A stretch of 64,000 nucleotides of DNA, taken from Diospyros lotus. Taxonomy: Eukaryota > Streptophyta > Magnoliopsida > Ericales > Ebenaceae. Below the pieces are notes generated by a model. It had not been told where the DNA came from and did not search any database. It worked only from the letters and a program-made list of their open reading frames with translations. Below are positions 41,023-51,224 of the stretch, piece after piece. Every line of letters starts with the position of its first letter. Position 1 is the first letter of the stretch. The stretch is taken from NCBI RefSeq assembly GCF_014633365.1, contig NC_068349.1:32812753-32876752 (forward strand), given 5' to 3'. A program made the translations under genes and the position numbers.

Positions 41023-42623
41023 TTCCCCCTCAAAACAAACTTCCTGTTGACCAATGATTGTTCTTCATCTAGCTTAGACTGAGTTGCTTGAGCAAGAGAC
41101 ATCCGTAGACCGAGATTAGTACATAGGAACTGAAATCTGTTCTTAGGAAGACTCTTAGTAAAAACATCAGCCAACTGATTAGATGTAGGAACATATCTAA
41201 TCTCCACTTCTCTCTTCTCAACCTTTTCTTGAACAAAATGAAGGTCAATCTCAAAATGTTTTGTATGAGAATGAAAAAACCAGGTTTTCTGCAATGCTCT
41301 TCGCCGCCATGTTATCACTCCAAATAATTGGTGTATGCTGAGATTTAAGACCCAATTCAGAAAACAAAGAAACCAGCCACATAATTTCTGTGACACCTTG
41401 AACAATAGCTCCTATACTCGGCCTCTCCAATTGATTGAGCTACAACAGTTTGTTTTCTTGAACTCCACACCACTAAATTGTTGCCAAGAAAAACACAGAC
41501 ACCACTGGTTGATTTCCTGGTAACTTTACAACCTGCATGATCCGCATCACAGTAGACTACAAGTGGTAGATCAGAAGGAACAGGAGAGAAGAATAAACCA
41601 TGACCAATAGAACCTTTGAGGTAGCGCAGTAAACGTTTGCAGGCCACCCAATGTTGCTGTGTCGGAGAGGAAAGAAACCGGCTAAGTTTGTTAACAGCAA
41701 AGGAAATGTCAGGCCATGTGTAAGTCAAATATTGTAAAGAACCAATGATTGTTCGATACAATGAAGGATTAGAAAATAGTTCACCCTCAAATGTTAACTG
41801 TATATTTAGATTGAGAAAGAAATATTCCAGTGAATCTTCAAAACACCTCAAATCCAAGGAAATAATGAACCGACCCTAAAGTCTTGAGAGCAAAGTGAGT
41901 GTCCAAATCACGAATGAATGTTTGAAGAGCCAATTGTTTAGAGCCTGTAATCAAAATATCATCTACATACACCAAAACATACATAACAAACTGATCAGTC
42001 CTCTTGATGAACAAAGAAGCATCAGAAATGGCTCTAACAAAACCCCAAGAATGCAAAGCTGATCTCAACTTGGTATACCAAGCTCTAGGCGCTTGTTTAA
42101 GGCCGTAGAGCGACTTTCTAAGTTTACAGACATGAGTGGGAAATCGATCATCAACAAAACCCTCCGGCTGGACCATAAACACATCCTCATGAAGATCTCC
42201 ATTTAGAAAAGCATTATTCACATCCACTTGTTGAATATCTCAGCCATAAGTCATTGCTAGAGTAAACAAAACTCGAATTGTAGGAGCCTTAACAATTGGA
42301 CTGAATGTCTCCTCAAAATCAATGCCAGGTGTTTGTTGAAATCCTTTGGCTACAAGCCTAGCCTTATGTTTAAGTGTGGTACCATTAGATTTATACTTCA
42401 CTTTAAACACCCATTTGCAACCAATCAGATTCATATTAGTAGAAAAGGGAACCAAATCCCATGAATGGTTGCGTTGCAAAGCTGAAAATTCATCAGTCAT
42501 AGCCTGAACCCACTGGGAATCTAACAAGGCCTCACTAACTAAAATAGTTTCTAGGGAACTAACAAGAACATGAGAAGAAGGTTGAGAAGAAGCAAGGAGT
42601 TTGGTCTTGGACCGGGTTTGCAT
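41023..42623 (-). pseudogene. copia-E reverse transcriptase and RNase H
   Basis: Frame 42240-42623 has WVQAMTDEFSALQRNHSWDLV and GCKWVFKVKYKSNG; a TGA replaces W after TYG. Frame 41838-42227 has MDVNNAFLNGDLHEDVF, LYGLKQAPRAWYTKL and the intact catalytic VYVDDILITG. Frame 41357-41857 continues with IGSLQYLTYTWPDISFAV, then RNase H (CDADHAGCKVTRKSTSG and WSSRKQTVVAQSIGEAEYRS). After a frameshift, 41001-41405 gives HFEIDLHFVQEKVEKREVE and LADVFTKSLPKNRF. Close to intact: about three breaks. Confidence 0.9.
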
Positions 42624-43076
42624 AGGATGGATAGAGGGAGCTGATGCAGGTATAGGGTTAGGAATCTAGGATTGAGACCTAGTGGCCATAGGGCTGGATG
42701 GAGATTCAGTGGCTGAAATACGACAACCATTTTTATTCATAGGAGAAGAATTCACAGTCTGAGTTCCACTAGATGATTTAGACAACGGAAGAGATTGAAA
42801 CACAATGGTGGAAAGTCCATCAGAGGTAGAGGATGACGAAAAAGCCAATACAAGTGAAGGAAACAGCTGGATATAAGGAAACTCAGCGGGATTGAATTCT
42901 ACATGACGAGAAATGTAGATTCTTCCAGAAGGATGCAAACATTTGTAACAGGCTTGACCATAGCTATACCCAATGAAAACACACTTGGTAGAGTGAAAAT
43001 CAAACTTGTGTTTATGATAAAGCCGAAGATAAGGAAAACATGTACAGCCAAAAGGCTGTAACTTAAGATAATTCGA

Positions 43077-44314
43077 CTACTTGTGAAAGAGAGCTTCAAA
43101 TGGAGAACAAAATTTGAGAGGAGAAGAAGGTAGAAGGTTAATAGTGTGCACAGCAGTGTTGAAAGCATCAACCCAAAACTTAAGAGGCATATTGCCATGA
43201 GACAAAAGAGTAAGCCCCATTTCAGCAATATGCCTATGTTTGCATTTAGCTACTCCATTTTGTTGATGAGTATAGGGACATGTGAACCGAGGTTGAATAC
43301 CATGATGACGAAGATAAGGAATAAAAGCTTTAAATTCGCCACCATTATCAGTTTGTAGGGCCTTAAGTTTGGTCGAAAATTGAGTTTCAAAAAGCTTGTG
43401 AAAGGTTATAAAAACAAACAAGGCATCGGATTTAAGTTTCAGAGGATATAGCCAGGTGTACCATGTATATGCATCTACAAAAACAATATAATATCGATAA
43501 CCTTCAACAGAAATAGTAAGTGAAAGTCCCCAGAGGTCAGAGTAGATTAATTCAAAAGGTTGTTTTGTTGTTATAGAGCAATCAGCAAATGGTAATTGAT
43601 GTAGTTTCCCAACCTTGCAAGAATCACAAAAGGAGAGAGTAGAACTAGAGCAGAGAATGTGAATTTTATTCAATACCATTTTCAGAATATGAAAAGAGGG
43701 ATGGCCTAATTTGGCATGCCATTGATTACACAATGTGCTATTAAAAGCTACATTTACATGCATAGGCAGTTCAGGAAAAAATGAATCTGGCCTATTACAT
43801 TTATTTGCTGGAAGAAAAGTTCAACTAGAACAAAAGGAATGAGGAGTTGATTCAAGAGGCTGGGCAGAAGTGCTGTTAGCATGACCAAATGCTAAATGCA
43901 GCTGATAAAGCCCATCCTTAAGAAATTCTCTGAGAAGAACCAGCCGGAAATTCTTGTCCTCGATCAAACAAGAAGAGGAGTTAAATTCAGCCACAAGATC
44001 ATGATCTATAATGAGTTGAGAAACACTAATTAAATTCTTAGTCATGTTAGGCACATGTAAAACATTGGGTAGAGAAATGGTAGAAGCTGGTTGAGTATGG
44101 GTATTCAAATGTCCAAGACCAACATGAGAGATAGGAAGTTTTTTACCATTACCAACGGAGACTTTGTCATTGTCGTTGTATGGAGCATGTAAAGAAAGGT
44201 TGTTGAGGTTTGATGTAACATGATTAGTTGCTTTAGAGTCAACAAACCATGAAGAATCTGGTAAAATAGAAGGCTGAGAGCTATCAAAATTTTGTGGCTA
44301 AGAAAAATGGCCAA
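43077..44314 (-). pseudogene. copia-E protease and integrase
   Basis: The protease active-site region reads SWFVDSKATNHVT (near 44240), where relatives have DSGAT. Integrase frame 43077-43763 has the zinc region (WHAKLGHPSFHILKMVL; FCDSCKVGKLHQLPF), first aspartate (IYSDLWG) and second (LQTDNGGEFKAF). The catalytic glutamate is lost: NGVAKCKHRHIAEMG, where relatives have NGVAERKHRHI, fitting GAA to AAA and CGC to TGC. The post-core region (FWVDAFNTAVHTINLLP) is present, and a KR-type tail follows at 42666-43040 in other frames. Confidence 0.87.
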
Positions 44315-44374
44315 TTGTTCCGTACGCAGAACCTACATCACTAATGTAGGGCTTGTTAGATTCACAGTAAGAGG

Positions 44375-45371
44375 CTATATAGGCTCTTGGATCAAAAGAA
44401 GAACTCGAGTTGCTTCTCCCATAGGCTTGACCAGGATTTTGACTTGATTGAAAAGAAGTGCCTCTATAAAAATTATGATCAAATCTATGATAACACCGTC
44501 CCACAACATGTCCTGGCTTTCCACAAAGCTAACAATACACACGTCTATTAGACTGATGACCTCTACCTCTTCCTCCATGATTATAACCACCTCTATTTTG
44601 TATGTAACCTCCGCCATGATTCACTGAACCACCAATACCTCTCGCCTTACTGTCACTAAAATTTACATTCAGTGCCGATGGTAAAAACGACTCGGAATTA
44701 ACAAATGTATGAGTAGAATTCTTGACACTCAACCGTTGTTCATGCATTAACAAGAGATACTGCACTTTGTCTAAATCAATGTCGTCCATTTGATAGGTTA
44801 TGAGACTGACAACAGTCTCATACTCTTGATCAAATCCATTAAGAATTGCTAGAAGAACATCCTTATCATTCAACGGTTCGCCTATAGCAGCAAGAGAGTG
44901 TCCTATCGTTTTGATCTTGAGTATATAGTCGTTAATTGACATAGAATCTTTCTTGATTGATCGAAGTTGTTGCTTAAGTTGAAAAGATTTAGCAGTTGTT
45001 TATCTCAAATATAAATTCTCTAGACACGACCATACCTCAGAGGATGATTCGCAATGAATCACTTGAGCTAAGACTTCCTTGTCAATAGTTGAAAACAGCC
45101 AGCTAAGTAGCAACTGGTCAAATTGCATCCAAGTCAGACACTCAAGATTCACCATTATATTGTCTTCTGCATCAGCATCTAAAGTAGCTATAAATTTCAG
45201 AGGAGGTGATGTCTTGTTGATAAACGGCTGAAGATCAAAAGCACAAATAGTGGCAGAGATCTGTGCCTTCCAGAAAAGAAAATTGTTCGAATCAAGGCGA
45301 ATTGGAATGTAGTTAAATGCCTTGGTCATCTCAGCAAAATTCGACTGAGATGCAGACGAGAGTGACGACAA
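44375..45371 (-). pseudogene. copia-E gag
   Basis: It starts MSSLSSASQSNFAEMTKAF (45371), then RLDSNNFLFWKAQISATI and CESSSEVWSCLENLY to 45000, where a stop occurs. The frame 44529-44942 continues SINDYILKIKTIGHSLAAIG and VQYLLLMHEQRLS, and a glycine/arginine-rich stretch. The zinc knuckle is C-x-LCGKPGHVVGRCYH with a TAG between the first two cysteines, fitting CAG to TAG. Confidence 0.87.
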
Positions 45372-45437
45372 GGCATGTGGAGGAAGAGAGGAAGCAGAAT
45401 TCGAACTAGGATTTGACGACGTGGATGCTAATCCAAA

Positions 45438-45450
45438 GGCTCTAATACCA
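45438..45450 (-). promoter_or_regulatory. copia-E primer-binding site
   Basis: Plus-strand ggctctaatacca, complement of TGGTATTAGAGCC, directly against the LTR. Confidence 0.85.
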
Positions 45451-45698
45451 TGTCAAAATGTAAGAAAACGGAGGAATGATTCAAAGAGAAATAGGGAGAG
45501 AGAACTGATATTGAATTAACTCCTCAATCGAATACAGAAAAGAAAGACTATGCTGATATATATATACAATCAGCCAACCTTTGATACAAGCTTAACGTTT
45601 TAACTTACAATAGCCAGCTAACGGAAAGCTCTAACAGAAAGCTAAACCATAGAGAAAGATAACAAACTCTAGTTACTCATGTCATGTTATCTCCAACA
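45451..45698 (-). repeat. copia-E 5' LTR
   Basis: 248 bp, TGTTGGAGATAAC (minus strand) to TTTTGACA. It carries a TATA-like gtatatatatatcag on the minus strand near 45560. The seven differences from the partner LTR are all C/T or G/A. Confidence 0.92.
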
Positions 45699-46873
45699 GC
45701 TACAAGGATTCATGGTTATGTTTACACAGCAACAACCGGTAAGCCTCTCCCCAGATTTTCCTCCTAGAGAGAGGGTGGATCCGATTCTTCCCAGCCATGG
45801 GATGAGTCATAGGAGACCGGGAACCTCTAAGGTTGGTGAGGAGCCGAGGGAAATGGGGGAGAATGTGATCAGCTGAAGGTAAAGAGTGAATGGAGGCCTT
45901 GGCCACCCGAGGATACCAATGCCAAAATTGGATATCCCCATGTTTGATGGAAATACACCTTGATGGTGGATTAGAAGATGTGAGAGGGCCTTTGAGTGGT
46001 TTGGAATTCCGAAGCACCAGAAGATGGCCATGGCTGCGGCCTACCTCAACGATGCTGGGGATGATTGGTATCAAGGATAGGCAAAGACGAGAGAGGAATG
46101 TCCCTGGGCGAAGTTTGCAACAGAATTTTGCAAGAGGTTTGGAAAGAGGGGAATGACTGATGTGGTGGAAGAGTTTAACAAGATCAAGCACAGTGGATCG
46201 GTGGCTGAATACCAGAGAACGTTTCAGGAGCCGAAGGCGTTGATGCTCAACCATAACCCCTACCTCACGAAGGCTTATTTTGTCTCCAATTTTATTAGTG
46301 GACCGAATGAGGAGTTAAGGCCTATGGTGAGAGTATTGCAGCCACAAACTCTTAAGCATGCCACTGATAATGCCCAATTGCATGAGCTGACAGTGAAAGC
46401 GCTCATGAATAAGCAACGGTTTATGAGCACGGGAAGAACACACAATGTGTTAGCTCCCGCGGGGAAGGCCCAGGGCAGGGAAAATTGGAAAGGAGCACAA
46501 GGAATGCAGAGTCTACCACCACCGGCCCCTAAAACTCAAGGGGAGAGATTGATAGAGCAAAGGAGGCAGGCCAACCTCTGCTACAAGTGTGGGGACAGGT
46601 ACTTCCCCGGGCACCAGTGTAAGAAACAATTGCTACTACTAGATGGAGAGGAGGATCACTTGGAAAACGAAGAGGTACTGGAGACCAATGAAGATGGGGA
46701 GGAAGACAATGGTGAGATTTCACTACATGCGCTAAGGGACCTAGTTAACAAAAGATTATTAAAGTGGAAGGAAGAGTGAGGGAGTGCAAGCTTATGATTC
46801 TTATAGACAATGGGAGCACCCACAGTTTCATAGACGAAGAGACGACTAAGAGGCTGAAGTGCTCACTAATTAG
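45699..46873 (+). pseudogene. gypsy-D gag C-terminal part and start of protease
   Basis: The sequence resumes with SLSPDFPPRERVDPILPSHGM, then the capsid (MAAAYLNDAGDDWYQG region; EEFNKIKHSGSVAEYQRTFQ; YFVSNFISGPNEELRPMVRVL) in frames 45890-46156 and 46153-46779. The zinc knuckle is CYKCGDRYFPGHQCKKQ (about 46580-46628). Protease begins in frame 46764-46982 with MILIDNGSTHSFIDEETTKR (N replaces S in DSG). It is cut at 46874 by hAT-1. Confidence 0.86.
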
Positions 46874-46920
46874 CAGTGTTCGAAAATTCGGCCTAGGCGG
46901 TCGCCTAGGCGCTGAGCGGC

Positions 46921-47030
46921 AAGCTTGCTGCTTCAACAAGCAGCAAGCAAGCAGCAAGTTGCTGCTGCTTGCTGCTCGTTGAAGCAGCAAGCAAGCAATA
47001 CGCAAGCTTGTTGCTTCAAGCAGCAGCTGA
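46921..47030. repeat. GCAGCAAGC subterminal repeats of hAT-1
   Basis: Clustered copies of gcagcaagc and its complement gcttgctgc, in both orientations, about 50-150 bp from the left end. Subterminal repeats of this kind bind transposase in characterised hAT elements; that role here is inference. Similar words lie near 53885-53940 and 54070-54110 in hAT-2. Confidence 0.7.
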
Positions 47031-47121
47031 TTTCATTTCATTAGATGAGTTTTAATTAAATTTTAATGTATATTATTGAAATTATTCAATACTCAGGAAA
47101 AAACAGGAGTCAAGAAGTGAA

Positions 47122-49616
47122 ATGAATGATTCAGATAGGACTGGAAGTACAGGAGCATCGTCCGAGGCCTTCTCAATTCTTAAAAGGAAGTCAAATGATG
47201 TCGGATGGGAGTATGGAATGTTAATTGATCCGAAAAATATGGATAAAATTAAATGTAAGTTGTGTGGTAAAATTATGTCTGGAAGTGTTTACAGAGTAAA
47301 AAAACACATTGGCCACATTTCTGGAAATGTTTCTGCATGTCCAAAATCTTCTCCAACTGATCAAGCCAAATGTAAGAATGCTATTGCCGAGGCAAAGAAT
47401 AAGAGGAAAAATAAGAAAAAGGAGGAAGATTTGATGAGATCAACTGTTAATATCTCCGAAAGAGTGGAAGGGGATGATGAAGATGAATTGCAAGAGTTAG
47501 GTAGCAGAAAAACGTCCCGTACTCTTGGCCCTATCGATAAGTTTGCAAGCTCCATCAGCCCTGAAACTTGTTTGAGTGCGAGAATGAGCCAAAGGCAACA
47601 AACTATTAGTGAAGCACTATTTAAAGAGAGAACACAGTCTGCTCGTGAATATTGTGCTAGATGGGTGTATGAAGCTGGTATACCTTTCAATGCGATTGAC
47701 AATGATAGCTTCAAATTGTTTGTTGAAGCGGTTGCTCAATTTGGGCCGGGCTTCAAACCTCCCAGTCAATACCAATTGAAGGAACCACTATTAACGGGGG
47801 AAGTTAACAGAATAAAAGAGTTATTGAAGAAGCATGAAGAAGAGTGAGCACAAACTGGGTGCTCCATTATGACAGATGCTTGGACAAATAGAAAAAAAAG
47901 GAGCATCATGAATCTATGTGTTAATTCTAATGCAGGTACTGCTTTCCTTTCTTCTAGAGAGTCTTCAGATGAAGCACATACAAGTGAACTTATCTTTGAG
48001 TATGTGGATAAATGCATTGAGCAAGTTGGGCCACAAAACGTCATCCAAGTAGTAACCGACAATGCTGCCAATAATATGGGAGCGGCAAAATTATTGAAGG
48101 TGAAGAGGCCAAATATCTTTTGGACCTCATGTGCTACTCACACCATCAATTTGATGCTTGAAAGTATTGGAAAACTGCCGAAGTATAAGAAAGTCATTGA
48201 TCAGGCCAAGAGTTTCACAATCTTCATTTATGCACACCATAAGACCTTGTCCTTAATGAGGTCATTTACGAAGAAGAGGGATTTAGTGAGACCAGGAGTC
48301 ACTAGATTCGCTTCTACTTTCTTGACTTTACAGAGTTTGATGGAGAAAAAGGCCCAACTGAGGGCAATGTTTACCAGCTCTGAATAGGAGGAGTGCAAAT
48401 GGTCAAAGATTGTTAAAGGGAAAGCAGCCTATGCTACTGTGATGAGCATTGCTTTTTGGAATGGTGTGACTATATGCCTTAAAGTTTTTGCACCTTTGGT
48501 GAAGGTGCTTCGAATTGTTGATGCGGATAGAAAGCCTTCTATGGGCTTTTTATGTGGAGAGATTAAGCAAGCAAAGGAAGATATTAAGGAGGCCTTAAAT
48601 AATCTTGAAAAGAACTATAAGCCTATTATGGAGATTATTGAAGCAAGGGTAAAAGATAGGCTAGCTAGTCCACTACATTTTACAGCTTACCTTTTGAATC
48701 CCTACTACTTTTTCAAGGATATGGATATACAACTTGATAATGAAGTGATGGATGGGCTTTTTAACTGTGTGGAGATGTTTTATCATTATGATGGTGAATT
48801 GCAAGGCCATGTTATAAATGTTGAGTTGCTAAAGTATACTCGTAAAGATGGAGCTTTTGGAAAATCGTGGGCAACTCAAGGGTGTGCGAAAAATGATGAC
48901 AATTATAATCCAGGTATAAAATTCTTTTAATCCTTTCTACTGTGTATTAGTGTATAAATTAAATTTGTTTACTTTATACTTGTTTGACCTATGTAGTTAC
49001 ATAGTGGATGACTTATGGAAATCAAACTCCAAACTTGCAACAAATGGCGAGAAAGATTCTCTTGTTAACCACTAGTTCATCCAATTGTGAAAGAAATTGG
49101 AGCACTTTTGAAGGGGTTAGTGTATATATGAATTATATTTATTTACTATCAATTAGTTATCCTTATTCAGTTATCATTTATATTGATATTGCTTTTATTT
49201 TATTTATGTAGATACATACGAAGAAAAGAAATAGACTAGACGTGAATCGATTGAACAATCTAATCTATGTTCAATTTAATGCGAAATTGATGAACAAGCA
49301 CAAAAGGGAGAAAGAAAGGAATGTTGATGTGATACTTGCTAGTGATGCTAGTAATGCACAAGGATGGATCGTTGATGGAGAAGATGATGAAGAAGTTGAG
49401 CCTGGTACGGGGCTCACTTGGGAAGTGGTTGGTGAAGCATCGGGAGCAGACGAGATGCTTCAAGCTCGAAGAAGTTCTAGGATGAGAGAGCTTCATGAAG
49501 ATGATTTTCAATCAGAAGAAGAAGATGAGCAAGAAATCAATGAATTTGATTTTGAGTCCGATGAAGATCGTGTATTGGAAGAATATAGAGAGGAAGAAGA
49601 CCAATTAGATAGTTAG
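47122..49616 (+). pseudogene. hAT-1 transposase (BED finger, RNase H-like, dimerisation domain)
   Basis: Exon 1 (47122-48915) starts MNDSDRTGS. A BED-type finger follows (CKLCGKIMSG...KKHIGHISGNVSACP, residues about 50-75), then an acidic/basic linker and the core with TDAWTNRKKRSIM (first D), QVVTDNAANNMGA (second D) and FWTSCATHTINLML. Exon 2 (about 48996-49120) has the C-terminal dimerisation block ILLLTTSSSNCERNWSTFEG with the catalytic E in CERNW. Exon 3 (49212-49616) has KKRNRLDVNRLNNL and an acidic tail. Two stops, TGA at 47846 and TAG at 48386, both fall where hAT-2 has TGG. Otherwise near full length (about 780 residues). Confidence 0.88.
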
Positions 49617-49904
49617 ACTTAGATTCTTCGGATATGGTTTATGTTGTATTATTGCTACTTCTACCTTCTTGAACTTATAACTAATATAATAGTTTATTTT
49701 CTGAGTCTTAATTCCATTATTTCACTTGTCTCTTCAACTTTGATTTATCTGAAAATAATATCAAATTACATCAAAAGGTTTTTAGAAAAAAAAAAAAATC
49801 ATTTTTCCTAGTCGCCGCCTAGGCCCCGCCTAGGCACCCTAGGTGCTAGGCCCCAGCCTGGCGCCCGACTAGCGCCTAGCGCGTTTTTGAACACTGCTAA
49901 TTAG

Positions 49905-50470
49905 CACTCAACTCCTCACGGTGACAGTGGCAAATGGGAGTAAAGTGGTTAGTAAATCAGCTTGTGCAGGCTTTTGTTGGACCATACAAGAAGAGAGCTT
50001 CGAGGCAGACCTTAAGCTGCTCAAATTGGGGGGTTGCGATATAGTCTTGGGAGTAAACTAGATGAAGCACGTGAGCCTTATATGTTTTGATTTCAATAAG
50101 ATGGAAGTGATCTTCGAGAAGGAGGGTAGAAGGTTGACACTAGTGGGAAGCAAGGAGGTGGGCATGTATAAAATGATCACCGGAAAAAGGCTATAGAAAA
50201 TACTCAAACGGAAGATGAGTAGGGTGACCCAACTCTTCTCTATCCAGGCAGTAGAAGAAAAAGAGTTAGCAAGGGAACCAAAAGCTCTTAGACCGAAGAG
50301 TGATCTATCAGCAAGGGATTGCTCTAATGCAAGTGTTGGTGAAATAGAGTCAGTTACCTATCAAAGACAACACATGGGAATATGTCCTAGATTTGCTCAA
50401 GCAATTTCCGAGAGTAGCAAGTTTGCTTTATATTTCTTAAGGACAAGAAACTCTTCAAGGGGAGGCTAGT
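49905..50470 (+). pseudogene. gypsy-D protease end, deletion joint and chromodomain tail
   Basis: Protease resumes after hAT-1 with LTVTVANGSKVVSKSACAGF and LGGCDIVLGVN*MK (a TAG in place of the W of GVDWM). RT N-terminal linker continues to about 50335 (VTQLFSIQAVEEKE). It then jumps directly to the end of the chromodomain tail, read in another frame as NTWEYVLDLLKQFPRVASLL (about 50367-50430). All of RT, RNase H and integrase is missing in one deletion, so the copy is non-autonomous. Confidence 0.84.
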
Positions 50471-50807
50471 TGTCACGAGCTACTCTTAATACTTTTAATT
50501 TTTCTTGTTTGTAATTCGAAGAATTGACAGAATAAAGAGTAACTAACCGCACATGTTAGCGGTAATTGTAGTGGCGAGAGGCACTATGAGCGGAAAGCTC
50601 TCTTTTCAATTGAATTGTAGGGAGATTAGTATAAAAAGGCAGATCTCACTTGATGAAGGCATGAATGAATTGATTCCAATTTGAAAATTCTCACTCTCTA
50701 AAATCTTCAATCCTTCCCTCTAAATTCTCTCTCTCTCTCAATTCCCTTTTCCCTATTTGAATTCTCGGAGAAACCCAAGAGTTCTTTGTCAGGCTTGCGC
50801 CCAAACA
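50471..50807 (+). repeat. gypsy-D 3' LTR
   Basis: 337 bp, TGTCACGAGC to CCCAAACA, followed by ggtta and resumed copia-B integrase. Confidence 0.9.
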
Positions 50808-50951
50808 GGTTAGAACTGATAATGCTAAGGAGTTCTTCAGTCAAACCTTTTCTCATTTATTTCTTCAAAGGGGAATAATTTATAAACCTTTGTGTGTATA
50901 TACTCCCAGCAAAATGGGATTGCTGAGAGAAAAAGTGGGCATATTCTTGTT
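50808..50951 (+). pseudogene. copia-B integrase core segment
   Basis: Reads RTDNAKEFFSQTFSHLFL and a YTPSKMGLLREKV stretch: the second catalytic aspartate (TDN) and the region of the catalytic glutamate, here changed (NGIAERK in relatives). It continues from 40167 and is cut at 50952 by hAT-2. Confidence 0.8.
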
Positions 50952-51224
50952 TAGTGTTCTAAAAGGCACTAGGCGAAAACTGCTTTTTTTTTTTTTTTTT
51001 AATTTTGTGATGTAATTTGATGTTATTTTCAATTAAATCAAAGTTGAAAAGCATCAATAATGCAACATAAACCAATAATACAACAATAATGGAATGACAA
51101 GTGAAATATAGAATTAAGCATGAGAAAACAATTGTTGTAGATCAGTTCTAGGTTCAAACTTCAATAAGACAAAAGCAACAATAATGCAACATTGCAACAT
51201 AAACCATACTTGAAGAATCTAAGT

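Larger units (their letters stand above)
40775..45698 (-). mobile_element. copia-E: young Ty1/copia element in gypsy-D gag
   Basis: Two 248-bp LTRs (40775-41022 and 45451-45698) with target duplication actac (40770-40774) versus gctac (45699-45703), one mismatch. The primer site TGGTATTAGAGCC is on the minus strand at 45438-45450; the purine tract TTTGAGGGGGAA adjoins the 3' LTR. The LTRs differ at 7 positions by my alignment, all transitions (about 2.8%), so it is the most recent measurable retrotransposon here. All domains are present but several stops exist. Confidence 0.93.
46874..49896 (+). mobile_element. hAT-1: hAT transposon with transposase
   Basis: 3,023 bp with ends CAGTGTTCGAAAA and TTTTTGAACACTG. 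The perfect 8-bp duplication ctaattag is at 46866-46873 and 49897-49904. The subterminal regions have cgcctaggc words at both ends (ggtcgcctaggcgctg left; cgccgcctaggccccg right) and a left block of gcagcaagc repeats (46921-47030). It encodes a three-exon BED-type hAT transposase on the plus strand, broken by two stops. It sits in the protease of gypsy-D. Confidence 0.94.
40168..50807 (+). mobile_element. gypsy-D: internally deleted gypsy element in copia-B integrase
   Basis: LTRs 40168-40519 and 50471-50807; target duplication agtta (40163-40167) versus ggtta (50808-50812), one mismatch; primer site tggtatcagagc at 40523-40534; purine tract caaggggaggctagt before the 3' LTR. It keeps gag and most of protease, but RT, RNase H and integrase are deleted between about 50340 and 50345, leaving only the chromodomain end. 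It carries copia-E in gag and hAT-1 in protease. Confidence 0.9.
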
